A stretch of 64,000 nucleotides of DNA. It comes from Anaeroplasmataceae bacterium. Its GTDB lineage: Bacteria; Bacillota_I; Bacilli_A; Acholeplasmatales; JAEDCM01. Numbering within the stretch: the first letter of the stretch is position 1; the number at the start of each line of letters is the position of its first letter. The stretch spans positions 1 to 64,000 of the forward strand of contig JAEDCM010000003.1 of assembly GCA_016294165.1 (NCBI GenBank), given 5' to 3'. The notes below the pieces were generated by a model, which was given only the letters and a program-made list of their open reading frames with translations, searched no databases and was not told the DNA's origin. Shown here in pieces: positions 57,901-64,000 of this stretch. Made by a program: the position numbers and the translations under genes.

Positions 57901-58723
57901 CTTCGCACTTTCTAAGGTTGGACTTCTTGCTGGTGTTTTAACAGGTGGTACAGTTAGAAATATTAACTTTGAAAATATTACTATTAATGCTATGGGTGGA
58001 TATAATGGTATTATTGCTGGAGAAGCTGAAAACGGAACAATTTCAAATGTTAAAATTAATGGATTCAAATTTACAAGTAGCGGACAATACAATGGTGGTA
58101 TTATTGGACGTTTAAATAATTCAACTGGAACATTAAATATTTCAAATACAAGTATTGTTGGTGCTGATTTCAAATTCTCTACAAAATATGGTGGAGGAAT
58201 CATGGCTGGTATTGAAAATGGTACATTAAATTTAGACAATGTATTATTTGCCGGAAGTGTTTCTTGTCCTGAAGCAACATCTACAATTTTAGGACGTCTA
58301 AAAGCTGGTAAGGTTATAATGAACAATGTTGCTGTATTTGGTACAATTAATGATGTTAAGAAACAAGCTGGTGCATTCATTGGATTCGTTGATGGAAGTA
58401 CAAATGCTACAATTTCTAACTCAGTAGTAAATATTACAATTAATGGTGTAGATAAAATTTCTTCAAGCAATGCTGGTACATTTGGAAACATTACTGGTAC
58501 AGGTAATGGTGGTGTTGCAGAAAGCAACTTAACTAACATTCATATCATCGATTACACATTACCAGGCGCAGCTATTACTGATGGTTCTGCTGATCAAAAA
58601 GGTATTATTCAACCAAAATCATCTGTTGATTTCACAACAGCCGATGGATATACTACTGCAGGATTTGATATGACTACTGAATGGGTATTTGATGCTGAAA
58701 CAAAAGAAATTAGATTAGCTTAA
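54947..58723 (+). CDS. Large pectinesterase lipoprotein (CE8 plus beta-rich modules)
   Basis: 1258 residues. Signal peptide with lipobox VVGC (Cys24), then a threonine-rich linker (30-40). The CE8 pectin methylesterase beta-helix (about 50-400) has YQDTLEAK, CVDFIFGAD (Asp235) and LARPWRQG (Arg308). Next come an Ig-like module (about 420-505, TIEWTSSNPAVL), a jelly-roll-like module (510-705), further beta modules (710-930), and a second beta-helix of GLUG-like repeats (about 930-1180). It would be anchored outside the membrane and remove methyl esters from pectin, preparing it for pectate lyases or polygalacturonases. Far larger than single-domain CE8 enzymes (300-400). Own promoter, operator and terminator. 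Confidence 0.9.
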   Translation: MINNSKKILALLLVAIGCFLVVGCGSNKKTTTTTTTTVTTKSPAELNEASTIKRVAVSSDIYEEDEGVYSDRYGMTTFSTINAAIEYIQAQIDAGKMTNEEEKAIFLMYGAPKSYGVYKEKVTIDIPNLSLIGSNDEVTISYGDYASLNGMGTDKTATVTITSKAVNFKASNITFVNSFDYIANKDKSDIQALAVNCQADQSTFYNCTFKGYQDTLEAKNGRQYYYDCTIEGCVDFIFGADAVAYFDNCIIRSLDRKNSNQGYICAPKGGADDMSKLLDYGFIFNNCSLLFDEDSDINLYAGSVKLARPWRQGAYTAYVNCFMDKHIASTYADMSGNTAANARFYEYGNYGPGAIENRTDKKDMNAEQAAKATDLATVFGTTNGDYTFETAFDAKAAIKFLATTSYVLVNNTKDTTIRVQEDYAGLNLPYDLNTIVTNIDLPTRGLNGTTIEWTSSNPAVLNTQGIINRPAYEEADANVTLTAKITYREVSMTKTFNVVVPKHNKTIIITKIDENFDYEIGKDLSSANKWVVAGIGKLSEIVDNVPYNNDAGDATKAVKFVQSNGGEASYTRSINIDGEMAIEFFALQSQDGANIKYSLLNENSEEMFFIKFNAKDADGKRLVSVNGVNTTLDLLEGVWYKYRVTFNQEAGTFTFGYYDYQANAYVEVKNGKYINEFDIKYMRFTSDQGKIAEDSAFYLADMYVDKVSEFAGEVGTNPNKEYGIGIVEGIKDRVIQNQGEEYVHAEIKVYNRFTLQLLTLGTDYTIEYTGLDGIDVNNEGRYTTYVTITLNDGEQLVFTEIVDVQPADKAIELTNYKQGVILAGKATFSVTASRDDGKLYYMFTKKTDVQPTIDDVIAQSSIWFDSSWNSAEPVGKGVINLANGMDIEITQDFADSTIEYLLYIVAVKNDNTRSNVITSDPINDKFMAKTADDLINVLVDPASVDAKIYLANDIDFTGIGYAGTTIKFKGIIDGQGYTIKNLTADFALSKVGLLAGVLTGGTVRNINFENITINAMGGYNGIIAGEAENGTISNVKINGFKFTSSGQYNGGIIGRLNNSTGTLNISNTSIVGADFKFSTKYGGGIMAGIENGTLNLDNVLFAGSVSCPEATSTILGRLKAGKVIMNNVAVFGTINDVKKQAGAFIGFVDGSTNATISNSVVNITINGVDKISSSNAGTFGNITGTGNGGVAESNLTNIHIIDYTLPGAAITDGSADQKGIIQPKSSVDFTTADGYTTAGFDMTTEWVFDAETKEIRLA

Positions 58724-58733
58724 TAGAATATAA

Positions 58734-58762
58734 GGGATGGGTTAAAAACTCATCCTTTTTTT
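58734..58762 (+). terminator. Terminator after pectinesterase
   Basis: GGATGGGTT (58735-58743) pairs with AACTCATCC (58747-58755), then T7. Confidence 0.88.
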
Positions 58763-58785
58763 CATATATATAACTAGGTGATTTA

Positions 58786-59994
58786 ATGATTATTTTAATC
58801 TTTATTTTGGTTGTTGGACTAGTTATTATGTTTAAAACAAGATTTATTATGTATAAGGATATGCCTAATTCTTTAGGATATCTAAAGAAAAAAGAAAAGG
58901 GGATAAGTTTTTTATCTGGTCTATTTACATCACTAGCTGCGGCTCTTGGGGTTGGTAATATTTTAGGCGTTACCCAAGCATTGATTTTGGGGGGCATTGG
59001 TAGTATTTTTTGGATGTGGCTAAGCTCAATTATCGGTTGTGCAACGAAATATGCTGAAGCATATTTATCCACTTTATATAAAGAGAAAAAAGATGATGAG
59101 TATGTTAGTGGACCAATGTATTTTATTAAAAATGGTTTAGACAATAAATATATGATTTTGGCTTATTTATACGCTTTTTTTGGAGTTATTGCATCACTTG
59201 GGATTGGAAATATGATTCAAGCTAATGCGATTAATAAAGCTTTAAAATTTAATTCAATTATATTGGGAGTCGTATTAGTTATCATTGTATATCTAACAAT
59301 AAGATATGGAATAAAAGTAATTAGCAAAATAAACAATATGTTAGTGCCTTTTATTATTGTTTTGTTTTTATCTTGCTCAATAATAATATTGGTAAAAAAC
59401 TATAAAGTTATTGATGATATATTTATCTTAATTATGAAAGAGGCTTGTTCTTATAAGGCTTTTTTAGGTGGAAATTTATATGTAATGATTAAATATGGAA
59501 TATCACGAGGTTTATTATCTAATGAAGCAGGATTGGGAAGCTCGGGAATCATTTATGGGTGCGTAGAAGAGGATCCCCATGAGGTTGGAGTTATCGCGGC
59601 ATTAGATCCGATTATTGACACAATTATTTTATGTAGCTTAACCTTTGTGATTATTATAATTGATAATAACTATTTGGGAATGAATATAAACAATGATTAT
59701 CACGTTGTTTATAACGCCTTTAAAAATCAAATTGGGTTTTATGGAGGAATAACTATTTTTTTATCAGTTATTATTTTGGGCTTTTTAACGATTATCAGTT
59801 GGTATTATTATGGACTATGTTGCTATAGGTTTCTTTTTAAAAATCAGAAGGTTTATTTATCCTTATATTTATTGTTTATTTTTTTAGGTGTTTTATATAA
59901 AAGTGAAGGTATCTATCAGTTTTGTGAAATCGCGAATATGCTAATGGCTATTCCAAATTTAATTGGTATTTTATTATTAATAAAAAAACTATAA
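58786..59994 (+). CDS. AGCS family amino acid:cation symporter
   Basis: 402 residues, about 10 membrane helices. Signatures of the alanine/glycine:sodium symporters: SLAAALGVGNILGVTQAL, GGIGSIFWMWLSSIIGCATKYAE, VSGPMYFI and RGLLSNEAGLGSSGI. It takes up alanine, glycine or glutamine with Na+. It is shorter than the usual 450-490, lacking part of the N-terminus before the first motif. No clear ribosome site beyond GGTGAT. Confidence 0.9.
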   Translation: MIILIFILVVGLVIMFKTRFIMYKDMPNSLGYLKKKEKGISFLSGLFTSLAAALGVGNILGVTQALILGGIGSIFWMWLSSIIGCATKYAEAYLSTLYKEKKDDEYVSGPMYFIKNGLDNKYMILAYLYAFFGVIASLGIGNMIQANAINKALKFNSIILGVVLVIIVYLTIRYGIKVISKINNMLVPFIIVLFLSCSIIILVKNYKVIDDIFILIMKEACSYKAFLGGNLYVMIKYGISRGLLSNEAGLGSSGIIYGCVEEDPHEVGVIAALDPIIDTIILCSLTFVIIIIDNNYLGMNINNDYHVVYNAFKNQIGFYGGITIFLSVIILGFLTIISWYYYGLCCYRFLFKNQKVYLSLYLLFIFLGVLYKSEGIYQFCEIANMLMAIPNLIGILLLIKKL

Positions 59995-60050
59995 TTAGAT
60001 GATTCTTTGTGATATAATAACCTAGGAAGACAATAAAGGAGATGATTTCA

Positions 60051-61070
60051 ATGGGTTCTTATGGTTTGGAATTAAAGGATTTAGAAGAATTATTAGTAAA
60101 CATGAACGAAAAAAAATTCCGTGCTAAACAAATATTTCATGGAATATATAAGGATTTTATTGATGATTTTACAGAGCTTACAACCATTAAAAAGGATTTA
60201 GCTATTAAATTAAATGAAGTCATTCCTTTAAAACATTTTAAACTTGTTAAAAGACAAATTAGTAATGATAAAACGGAAAAGTTTTTATTTGAACTTGATG
60301 ATCATGAATTGATTGAAACAGTGTTGATGGATCATAATTATGGATTATCATTGTGTGTTTCAAGTCAAGTTGGTTGTGCAATGGGATGCGCATTTTGTGC
60401 ATCAGGACTATTAGGATTAAAAAGAAGCCTTACAACAGATGAGATTGTTAATCAGGTTGTTGAGGTTAGTAAAATAACAAAAAAAAGAATATCAAGTATC
60501 GTAGTAATGGGGATTGGAGAGCCTTTTACAAATTATCATAATGTTATGAAGTTCATTAGGATTATTAATTATGATTTAGGATTAGCAATAGGAGCGAGGC
60601 ACATTACTGTTTCAACTTGCGGAATTGTTCCAAAGATTTATGATTATGCTTATGAAGGACTACAAACTAATCTAGCAATCAGCCTTCACGCACCAAATGA
60701 TGCGATTAGAGATCGCATTATGAAGATTAATCACAAGTATTCCATTAATGAGGTTTGCAAGGCTGTTAAGGATTATATTGATATTACAAACAGGCGTGTA
60801 ACAATTGAATATATTTTATTAGATGGAATTAATGATTCTCATGAAAATGCTCTTGAATTAGCTAAATTGTTAAAAGGATTAAACGTGTATATAAATTTAA
60901 TTCCATACAATAGTGTTAATGAAAATGAATTTAGAAGAAGTAAGAGAATAGATGAGTTCTTTGATGATTTAAAAAAACAAGGATTAAATGTGACTGCAAG
61001 AAAGGAACAAGGCGGTGATATTGACGCAGCTTGTGGCCAATTGCGAAGTTTAAATATGCATAAAAAATAG
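60051..61070 (+). CDS. rlmN: 23S rRNA m2A2503 / tRNA m2A37 methyltransferase
   Basis: Radical SAM enzyme of 339 residues. The cluster motif is CAMGCAFCASG; the N-terminal helical domain contains RAKQIFHGIYKDFID; VVMGIGEPFTNYHNV and the C-terminal GGDIDAACGQLR with the methyl-carrier Cys are typical. ATG 60051 follows AAAGGAG; the ATG at 60042 is too close to it. First gene of the rlmN-PASTA-rsgA set. Confidence 0.96.
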   Translation: MGSYGLELKDLEELLVNMNEKKFRAKQIFHGIYKDFIDDFTELTTIKKDLAIKLNEVIPLKHFKLVKRQISNDKTEKFLFELDDHELIETVLMDHNYGLSLCVSSQVGCAMGCAFCASGLLGLKRSLTTDEIVNQVVEVSKITKKRISSIVVMGIGEPFTNYHNVMKFIRIINYDLGLAIGARHITVSTCGIVPKIYDYAYEGLQTNLAISLHAPNDAIRDRIMKINHKYSINEVCKAVKDYIDITNRRVTIEYILLDGINDSHENALELAKLLKGLNVYINLIPYNSVNENEFRRSKRIDEFFDDLKKQGLNVTARKEQGGDIDAACGQLRSLNMHKK

Positions 61071-61100
61071 TTTAAACGCAAAAAATAACACGGGTGAACT

Positions 61101-62045
61101 ATGATGAAATTTATATTTTATTTTGTGTTATATATTATAAGCTTAGTTGGCATTTTTATGTTTACATTATTTTATTATGCACCACAGTTTTATTATCGTG
61201 AAAATGTGATGGTTCCTGATTGTCTAAATATGGATGTGGCTGAGGCAAAACTTTTATTAGAGGATCTAGGTTTAAGAGCGTCAGTTAGTTATATCGATGA
61301 TAGTTTAACAAAAGATATTGTAAAAAAAATAGAACCAGAAGCGTTAGTTATGGTTAAAGAAAATAGCATTATAAAGCTATATGTATCAAATGGATCTTTG
61401 GGTAAAAAAATGCCTAATGTGTGCGATTATTTAATTGATACTGCTAAGGAAAAATTAAAGAGTTTAGATTTAAATTTGAATATAATGATTGAGTATATTA
61501 AAGATTCTAATCTTCCTAGTGATTTGGTTAAAATGCAGGTTCCTACGAGTGATACTCCATTAAAAGAAAATGATAATGTTGTATTATATGTGACATATAG
61601 TGACGATTATGTCGTGATTCCTAATATGCAGTATTGGACAAAAGCGGAATGCGAGACCTTTTGTAAAAATAATGACATCAACCCGATTTTTGAATATGAT
61701 TATAGTTTGAACATTTCCAATGGGCTTGTGATTAGTCAAAGCATTTCTAAGGGCGACAAGCTTTTAAGAAATAAGCAAAATCAAATTTTGATTATTTTAT
61801 CAAAGGGTGTCAATGATGATTTTATTCCGGATATTATACAGTGGGATGTACTCATTGCTAAAGAGTATTTGGATGGATTAAATATTAAGTATGTTATTAA
61901 GTATGTCGATGGAGATAGTTTCAATCAAGTATTAGATGTTTATAAAAATGATGATTGCTATATTGTGATTGTTTCAGGAGGAGAATATGAAGAAGGGCTT
62001 AGTTGTAAAGTTAATAGGAGGTCTATATACAGTTTTAGATTCTGA
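61101..62045 (+). CDS. PASTA-repeat membrane protein lacking a kinase domain
   Basis: 314 residues: one N-terminal membrane helix (4-27) and then four PASTA repeats (about 36-95, 99-160, 164-226, 229-285), each starting with a V/I-P-x motif and ending in an I-x-L-x-V-S type strand. It is oriented with the repeats outside. PASTA repeats bind muropeptides or peptidoglycan. In Bacilli this position between rlmN and rsgA holds the PP2C phosphatase and the Ser/Thr kinase PrkC/Stk1, whose C-terminus is exactly TM plus PASTA. Here kinase and phosphatase are absent. The last 19 residues overlap rsgA in another frame and look like run-on. Confidence 0.85.
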   Translation: MMKFIFYFVLYIISLVGIFMFTLFYYAPQFYYRENVMVPDCLNMDVAEAKLLLEDLGLRASVSYIDDSLTKDIVKKIEPEALVMVKENSIIKLYVSNGSLGKKMPNVCDYLIDTAKEKLKSLDLNLNIMIEYIKDSNLPSDLVKMQVPTSDTPLKENDNVVLYVTYSDDYVVIPNMQYWTKAECETFCKNNDINPIFEYDYSLNISNGLVISQSISKGDKLLRNKQNQILIILSKGVNDDFIPDIIQWDVLIAKEYLDGLNIKYVIKYVDGDSFNQVLDVYKNDDCYIVIVSGGEYEEGLSCKVNRRSIYSFRF

Positions 62046-62922
62046 AACGAAGGAAAGAATTGTATGTAATGCTAGTGGAAAGCTTAGACATAGTAAGGTA
62101 TCAAAGGATAGTAGTTTTAAAAAGGACAGTCTAGATAAGGATGCTCGCATTATTAAAATGAGCCCTAAGGTTGGTGATTATGTTACCTATCAAGAAGAAG
62201 GTAGATATATTTTAGACGTAATGCCTCGTAATAATAGTTTAAGAAGGCCAGATGTAGCTAATGTTGATCAGGTGCTATTAATATTTGCAGCAACGAATCC
62301 AAAACTAAGCTTTAATCTTTTAGACCATTTTATTGTATTAATTGAAAAGGAAGAAATCGATTTAAAGATTATTATAACTAAGTTTGATTTGTTGGATGAT
62401 CAATCACAAATTGAATTAAAAGAAAACATGAAATATTATGAAAAAATCGGATATAATGTTTATTATACATCAATGCATGATAAGATGGGATTTGATGAAA
62501 TAAAGCCAATTTTCAAGGATAAAATAAGCGTTTTGGCTGGGCAAACAGGTGCTGGTAAATCAACTTTCTTGAATTGTCTAGATGAAAGCTTTAATCTTCA
62601 AACCCAGGAGATTTCAAAGGCTCTAGGTCGTGGTAAGCACACTACTAGACATTCAGAGTTATTAGATTTTAATGATGGTTTAATTGCAGATACTCCGGGA
62701 TTTAGTTCGCTTGATTTCTTTAATTTTGAGGTATCAGATTTAAATGAGTGCTTTATTGATTTTAAAGAGTTATCTAATGGATGTCGTTTTAAAGGGTGTA
62801 GCCATATTAATGAGCCAAACTGTAATGTTAAAAATCATTTAGGAGAAACAATGATAAATTCTCGTTATGAGAATTATGTTAAATTCTACAATGAAATAAA
62901 GCAACAAAAGAAAATATATTAG
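61987..62922 (+). CDS. rsgA: Ribosome small-subunit-dependent GTPase A
   Basis: 311 residues: N-terminal OB fold (1-70), circularly permuted GTPase with the order G4 (TKFDLLD), G1 (GQTGAGKST) and G3 (DTPGFSS), and a zinc domain (CRFKGCSHINEPNC). It acts in late 30S maturation. ATG 61987 follows AGGAGGAG; the start lies 59 bases inside the PASTA gene. Stop codon in the 5' arm of the terminator. Confidence 0.96.
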   Translation: MKKGLVVKLIGGLYTVLDSETKERIVCNASGKLRHSKVSKDSSFKKDSLDKDARIIKMSPKVGDYVTYQEEGRYILDVMPRNNSLRRPDVANVDQVLLIFAATNPKLSFNLLDHFIVLIEKEEIDLKIIITKFDLLDDQSQIELKENMKYYEKIGYNVYYTSMHDKMGFDEIKPIFKDKISVLAGQTGAGKSTFLNCLDESFNLQTQEISKALGRGKHTTRHSELLDFNDGLIADTPGFSSLDFFNFEVSDLNECFIDFKELSNGCRFKGCSHINEPNCNVKNHLGETMINSRYENYVKFYNEIKQQKKIY

Positions 62923-62944
62923 AGAGCTATGCTCTCTAATTTTT
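62919..62944 (+). terminator. Terminator after rsgA
   Basis: TTAGAGAGC (62919-62927) pairs with GCTCTCTAA (62931-62939), then T5. The stop TAG is in the stem. Confidence 0.88.
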
Positions 62945-62951
62945 GCTTATA

Positions 62952-62980
62952 TTGACTTATACGACTAATTTTGATATCAT
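62952..62980 (+). promoter_or_regulatory. Promoter of nfeD-flotillin operon
   Basis: TTGACT (62952-62957), a 17-base spacer and TATCAT (62975-62980). Confidence 0.65.
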
Positions 62981-62999
62981 ATCACTTGGGAGGGATATT

Positions 63000-63575
63000 A
63001 TGATTGAATGGTGGAATAGTTTAGGAGTTTTTCAACAAATATTGTTTATATTAGCGATGGCGTCGACAATTATTTTTGCGATTCAATTGATATTAATGCT
63101 TATTGGAATCGGATTTGAAGATGCAGATTTTGATGTTGATATTGATAATGATTTTTTAAATATTTTTGGTTTAAAAATTATTACTATCAGAGGAGCACTT
63201 GCATTTTTAAGTATTGGTTCATGGACAGCTTTAGTTTTGATTGAAGCTACCGATAATTTATGGGTTGGTACGTTAGTTGGTGTTATTGCGGGTCTTATAG
63301 CGATGATATTAGTGGCATATGCTATTAAAAAGGCAATGAATCTTCAACAGGATGGGAATATTAATGCCGAAAATGCAATTGGTAAGGTTGCTAATGTATA
63401 TTTATCAATTCCAAAGAATAAAAGTGGAATTGGAAAAGTAAATGTATTAGTTCAAGATCGTTTGTCAGAAATGGAAGCGATGACTGCTGATGAGGAGAAC
63501 ATTCCAACAGGCGCAGAGGTAAAAGTTGTTGATGTTGTAAATGGAATTTTAATTGTGAAGAGGATAGGTGAATAA
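63000..63575 (+). CDS. NfeD-like membrane protein
   Basis: 191 residues with three membrane helices (about 10-35, 58-78, 83-108) and a C-terminal NfeD OB-fold domain (120-191, IGKVANVYLSIP to VKVVDVVNGILIV). It lacks the ClpP-like protease domain, so it is the short (YuaF-like) form that partners flotillin in membrane microdomains. ATG 63000 follows GGGAGG; an earlier in-frame ATG overlaps the terminator. The flotillin gene starts one base after the stop. Confidence 0.85.
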   Translation: MIEWWNSLGVFQQILFILAMASTIIFAIQLILMLIGIGFEDADFDVDIDNDFLNIFGLKIITIRGALAFLSIGSWTALVLIEATDNLWVGTLVGVIAGLIAMILVAYAIKKAMNLQQDGNINAENAIGKVANVYLSIPKNKSGIGKVNVLVQDRLSEMEAMTADEENIPTGAEVKVVDVVNGILIVKRIGE

Positions 63576-63576
63576 G

Positions 63577-64000
63577 ATGTTAGTATTAAGTGTTGGTGGT
63601 TTAGTCACAGGATTAGTAACAGCCATTATCATTATCGCTTTTGTGGTTGTTGCTTTAATAGTTTCAAGATATAAAAAATGTCCATCAGATAAAATTATGG
63701 TTATTTATGGACAAGTTGGTTCTACAAAGGATGGACAAAGCCGTAGTGCTAAGTGTGTTCATGGAGGTGCATCATTTGTTTGGCCATTCTTCCAAGCTTA
63801 TGAATTTATGGATTTAACTCCAATGTCAATTCAAGTGGATTTAAGAAATGCTTTATCAAAACAAAATATCCGTATTGATGTTCCTTCAAGATTTACAGTT
63901 GGAATTTCAACTGAAACGGGAGTTATGCAAAATGCAGCTGAGCGTTTATTAGGATTAGGGTTAAATGATATTCAAGAGTTAGCTAAAGACATTATCTTTG
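63577..64000 (+). CDS. Flotillin family protein (cut by window end)
   Basis: The first 141 residues are visible. An N-terminal membrane hairpin or helix (5-30) leads to an SPFH domain (KIMVIYGQVGSTKDG, then FVWPFFQAYEFMDLTPM, VPSRFTVGI). Resembles FloT/YuaG, which organises membrane microdomains. The preceding NfeD gene is its usual partner. The 3' part lies outside the window. Confidence 0.88.
   Translation, partial: MLVLSVGGLVTGLVTAIIIIAFVVVALIVSRYKKCPSDKIMVIYGQVGSTKDGQSRSAKCVHGGASFVWPFFQAYEFMDLTPMSIQVDLRNALSKQNIRIDVPSRFTVGISTETGVMQNAAERLLGLGLNDIQELAKDIIF

Noticed and set aside
57868..58539. 223-residue minus-strand frame inside pectinesterase
   Set aside because: Low-complexity hydrophobic translation opposite beta-helix repeats; no start signal.

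Overview
The window is AT-rich DNA from a Firmicutes/Bacilli-type bacterium. Evidence for this is the strong GGAGG-type ribosome binding sites, TTGACA-17-TATAAT promoters, two T-box leaders, many intrinsic terminators, and orthologues of Bacillus-type genes (YkpA-type ABC-F, TmcAL/YlbM, YetF, RsgA, NfeD/flotillin). TGA is used as a normal stop codon (for example in cls, pheA and rsmH), so the genetic code is the standard bacterial one and not the mycoplasma code. I cannot name the genus. An uncultured gut or rumen Bacilli/Erysipelotrichia-like lineage is my guess, because pectin-degradation genes are present.

Layout. 1-10 kb: a permease, M18 aminopeptidase, acyl-ACP thioesterase, cardiolipin synthase, a heterodimeric ABC exporter and an M3 oligopeptidase. 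10-24.8 kb: an aldo/keto reductase with an altered active site, prephenate dehydratase, a ROK sugar kinase, MATE efflux, M29 aminopeptidase, ilvE, an HD-GYP protein, YetF, TmcAL, DUF177-rpmF, rsmH and an ABC-F ATPase. 23.9-29.5 kb: a sugar isomerase-like protein diverging from a leaderless GH28 polygalacturonase, which is followed by a three-gene ABC-2 exporter. 29.6-41 kb is an accessory island: a two-gene Hachiman-like (HamA/HamB) defence module on the minus strand, then on the plus strand a structured leader, a sigma-like regulator, a second structured noncoding stretch, a phage-tail-like protein, a holin-like protein, a 1561-residue Rhs toxin without a signal peptide, and a putative immunity protein. 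41.3-45 kb: pheST behind a Phe (UUC) T-box.

45-54.8 kb: one long operon, ilvN-ilvC-cimA-leuC-leuD-leuB-ilvD-ilvB, behind an Ile (AUC) T-box. The 2-isopropylmalate-synthase-like gene is a citramalate synthase, so the operon encodes threonine-independent isoleucine synthesis (pyruvate to citramalate to 2-oxobutyrate, then the common ilv steps). IlvE at 15.8 kb would supply the final transamination. No leuA and no ilvA lie in the window. 54.9-60 kb: a very large pectinesterase lipoprotein behind a cre/LacI-like operator, and an AGCS amino-acid:cation symporter. 60-64 kb: rlmN, a PASTA-only membrane protein where PrkC/Stk kinase normally sits, rsgA, NfeD and a flotillin cut by the window end.

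Best candidates for something new are the atypical Hachiman module with an N-terminally extended HamA lacking a visible E-x-K, the regulated Rhs cassette with its two unassigned RNA structures, and the kinase-less PASTA protein. No tRNA, rRNA, CRISPR array or insertion sequence was recognised.
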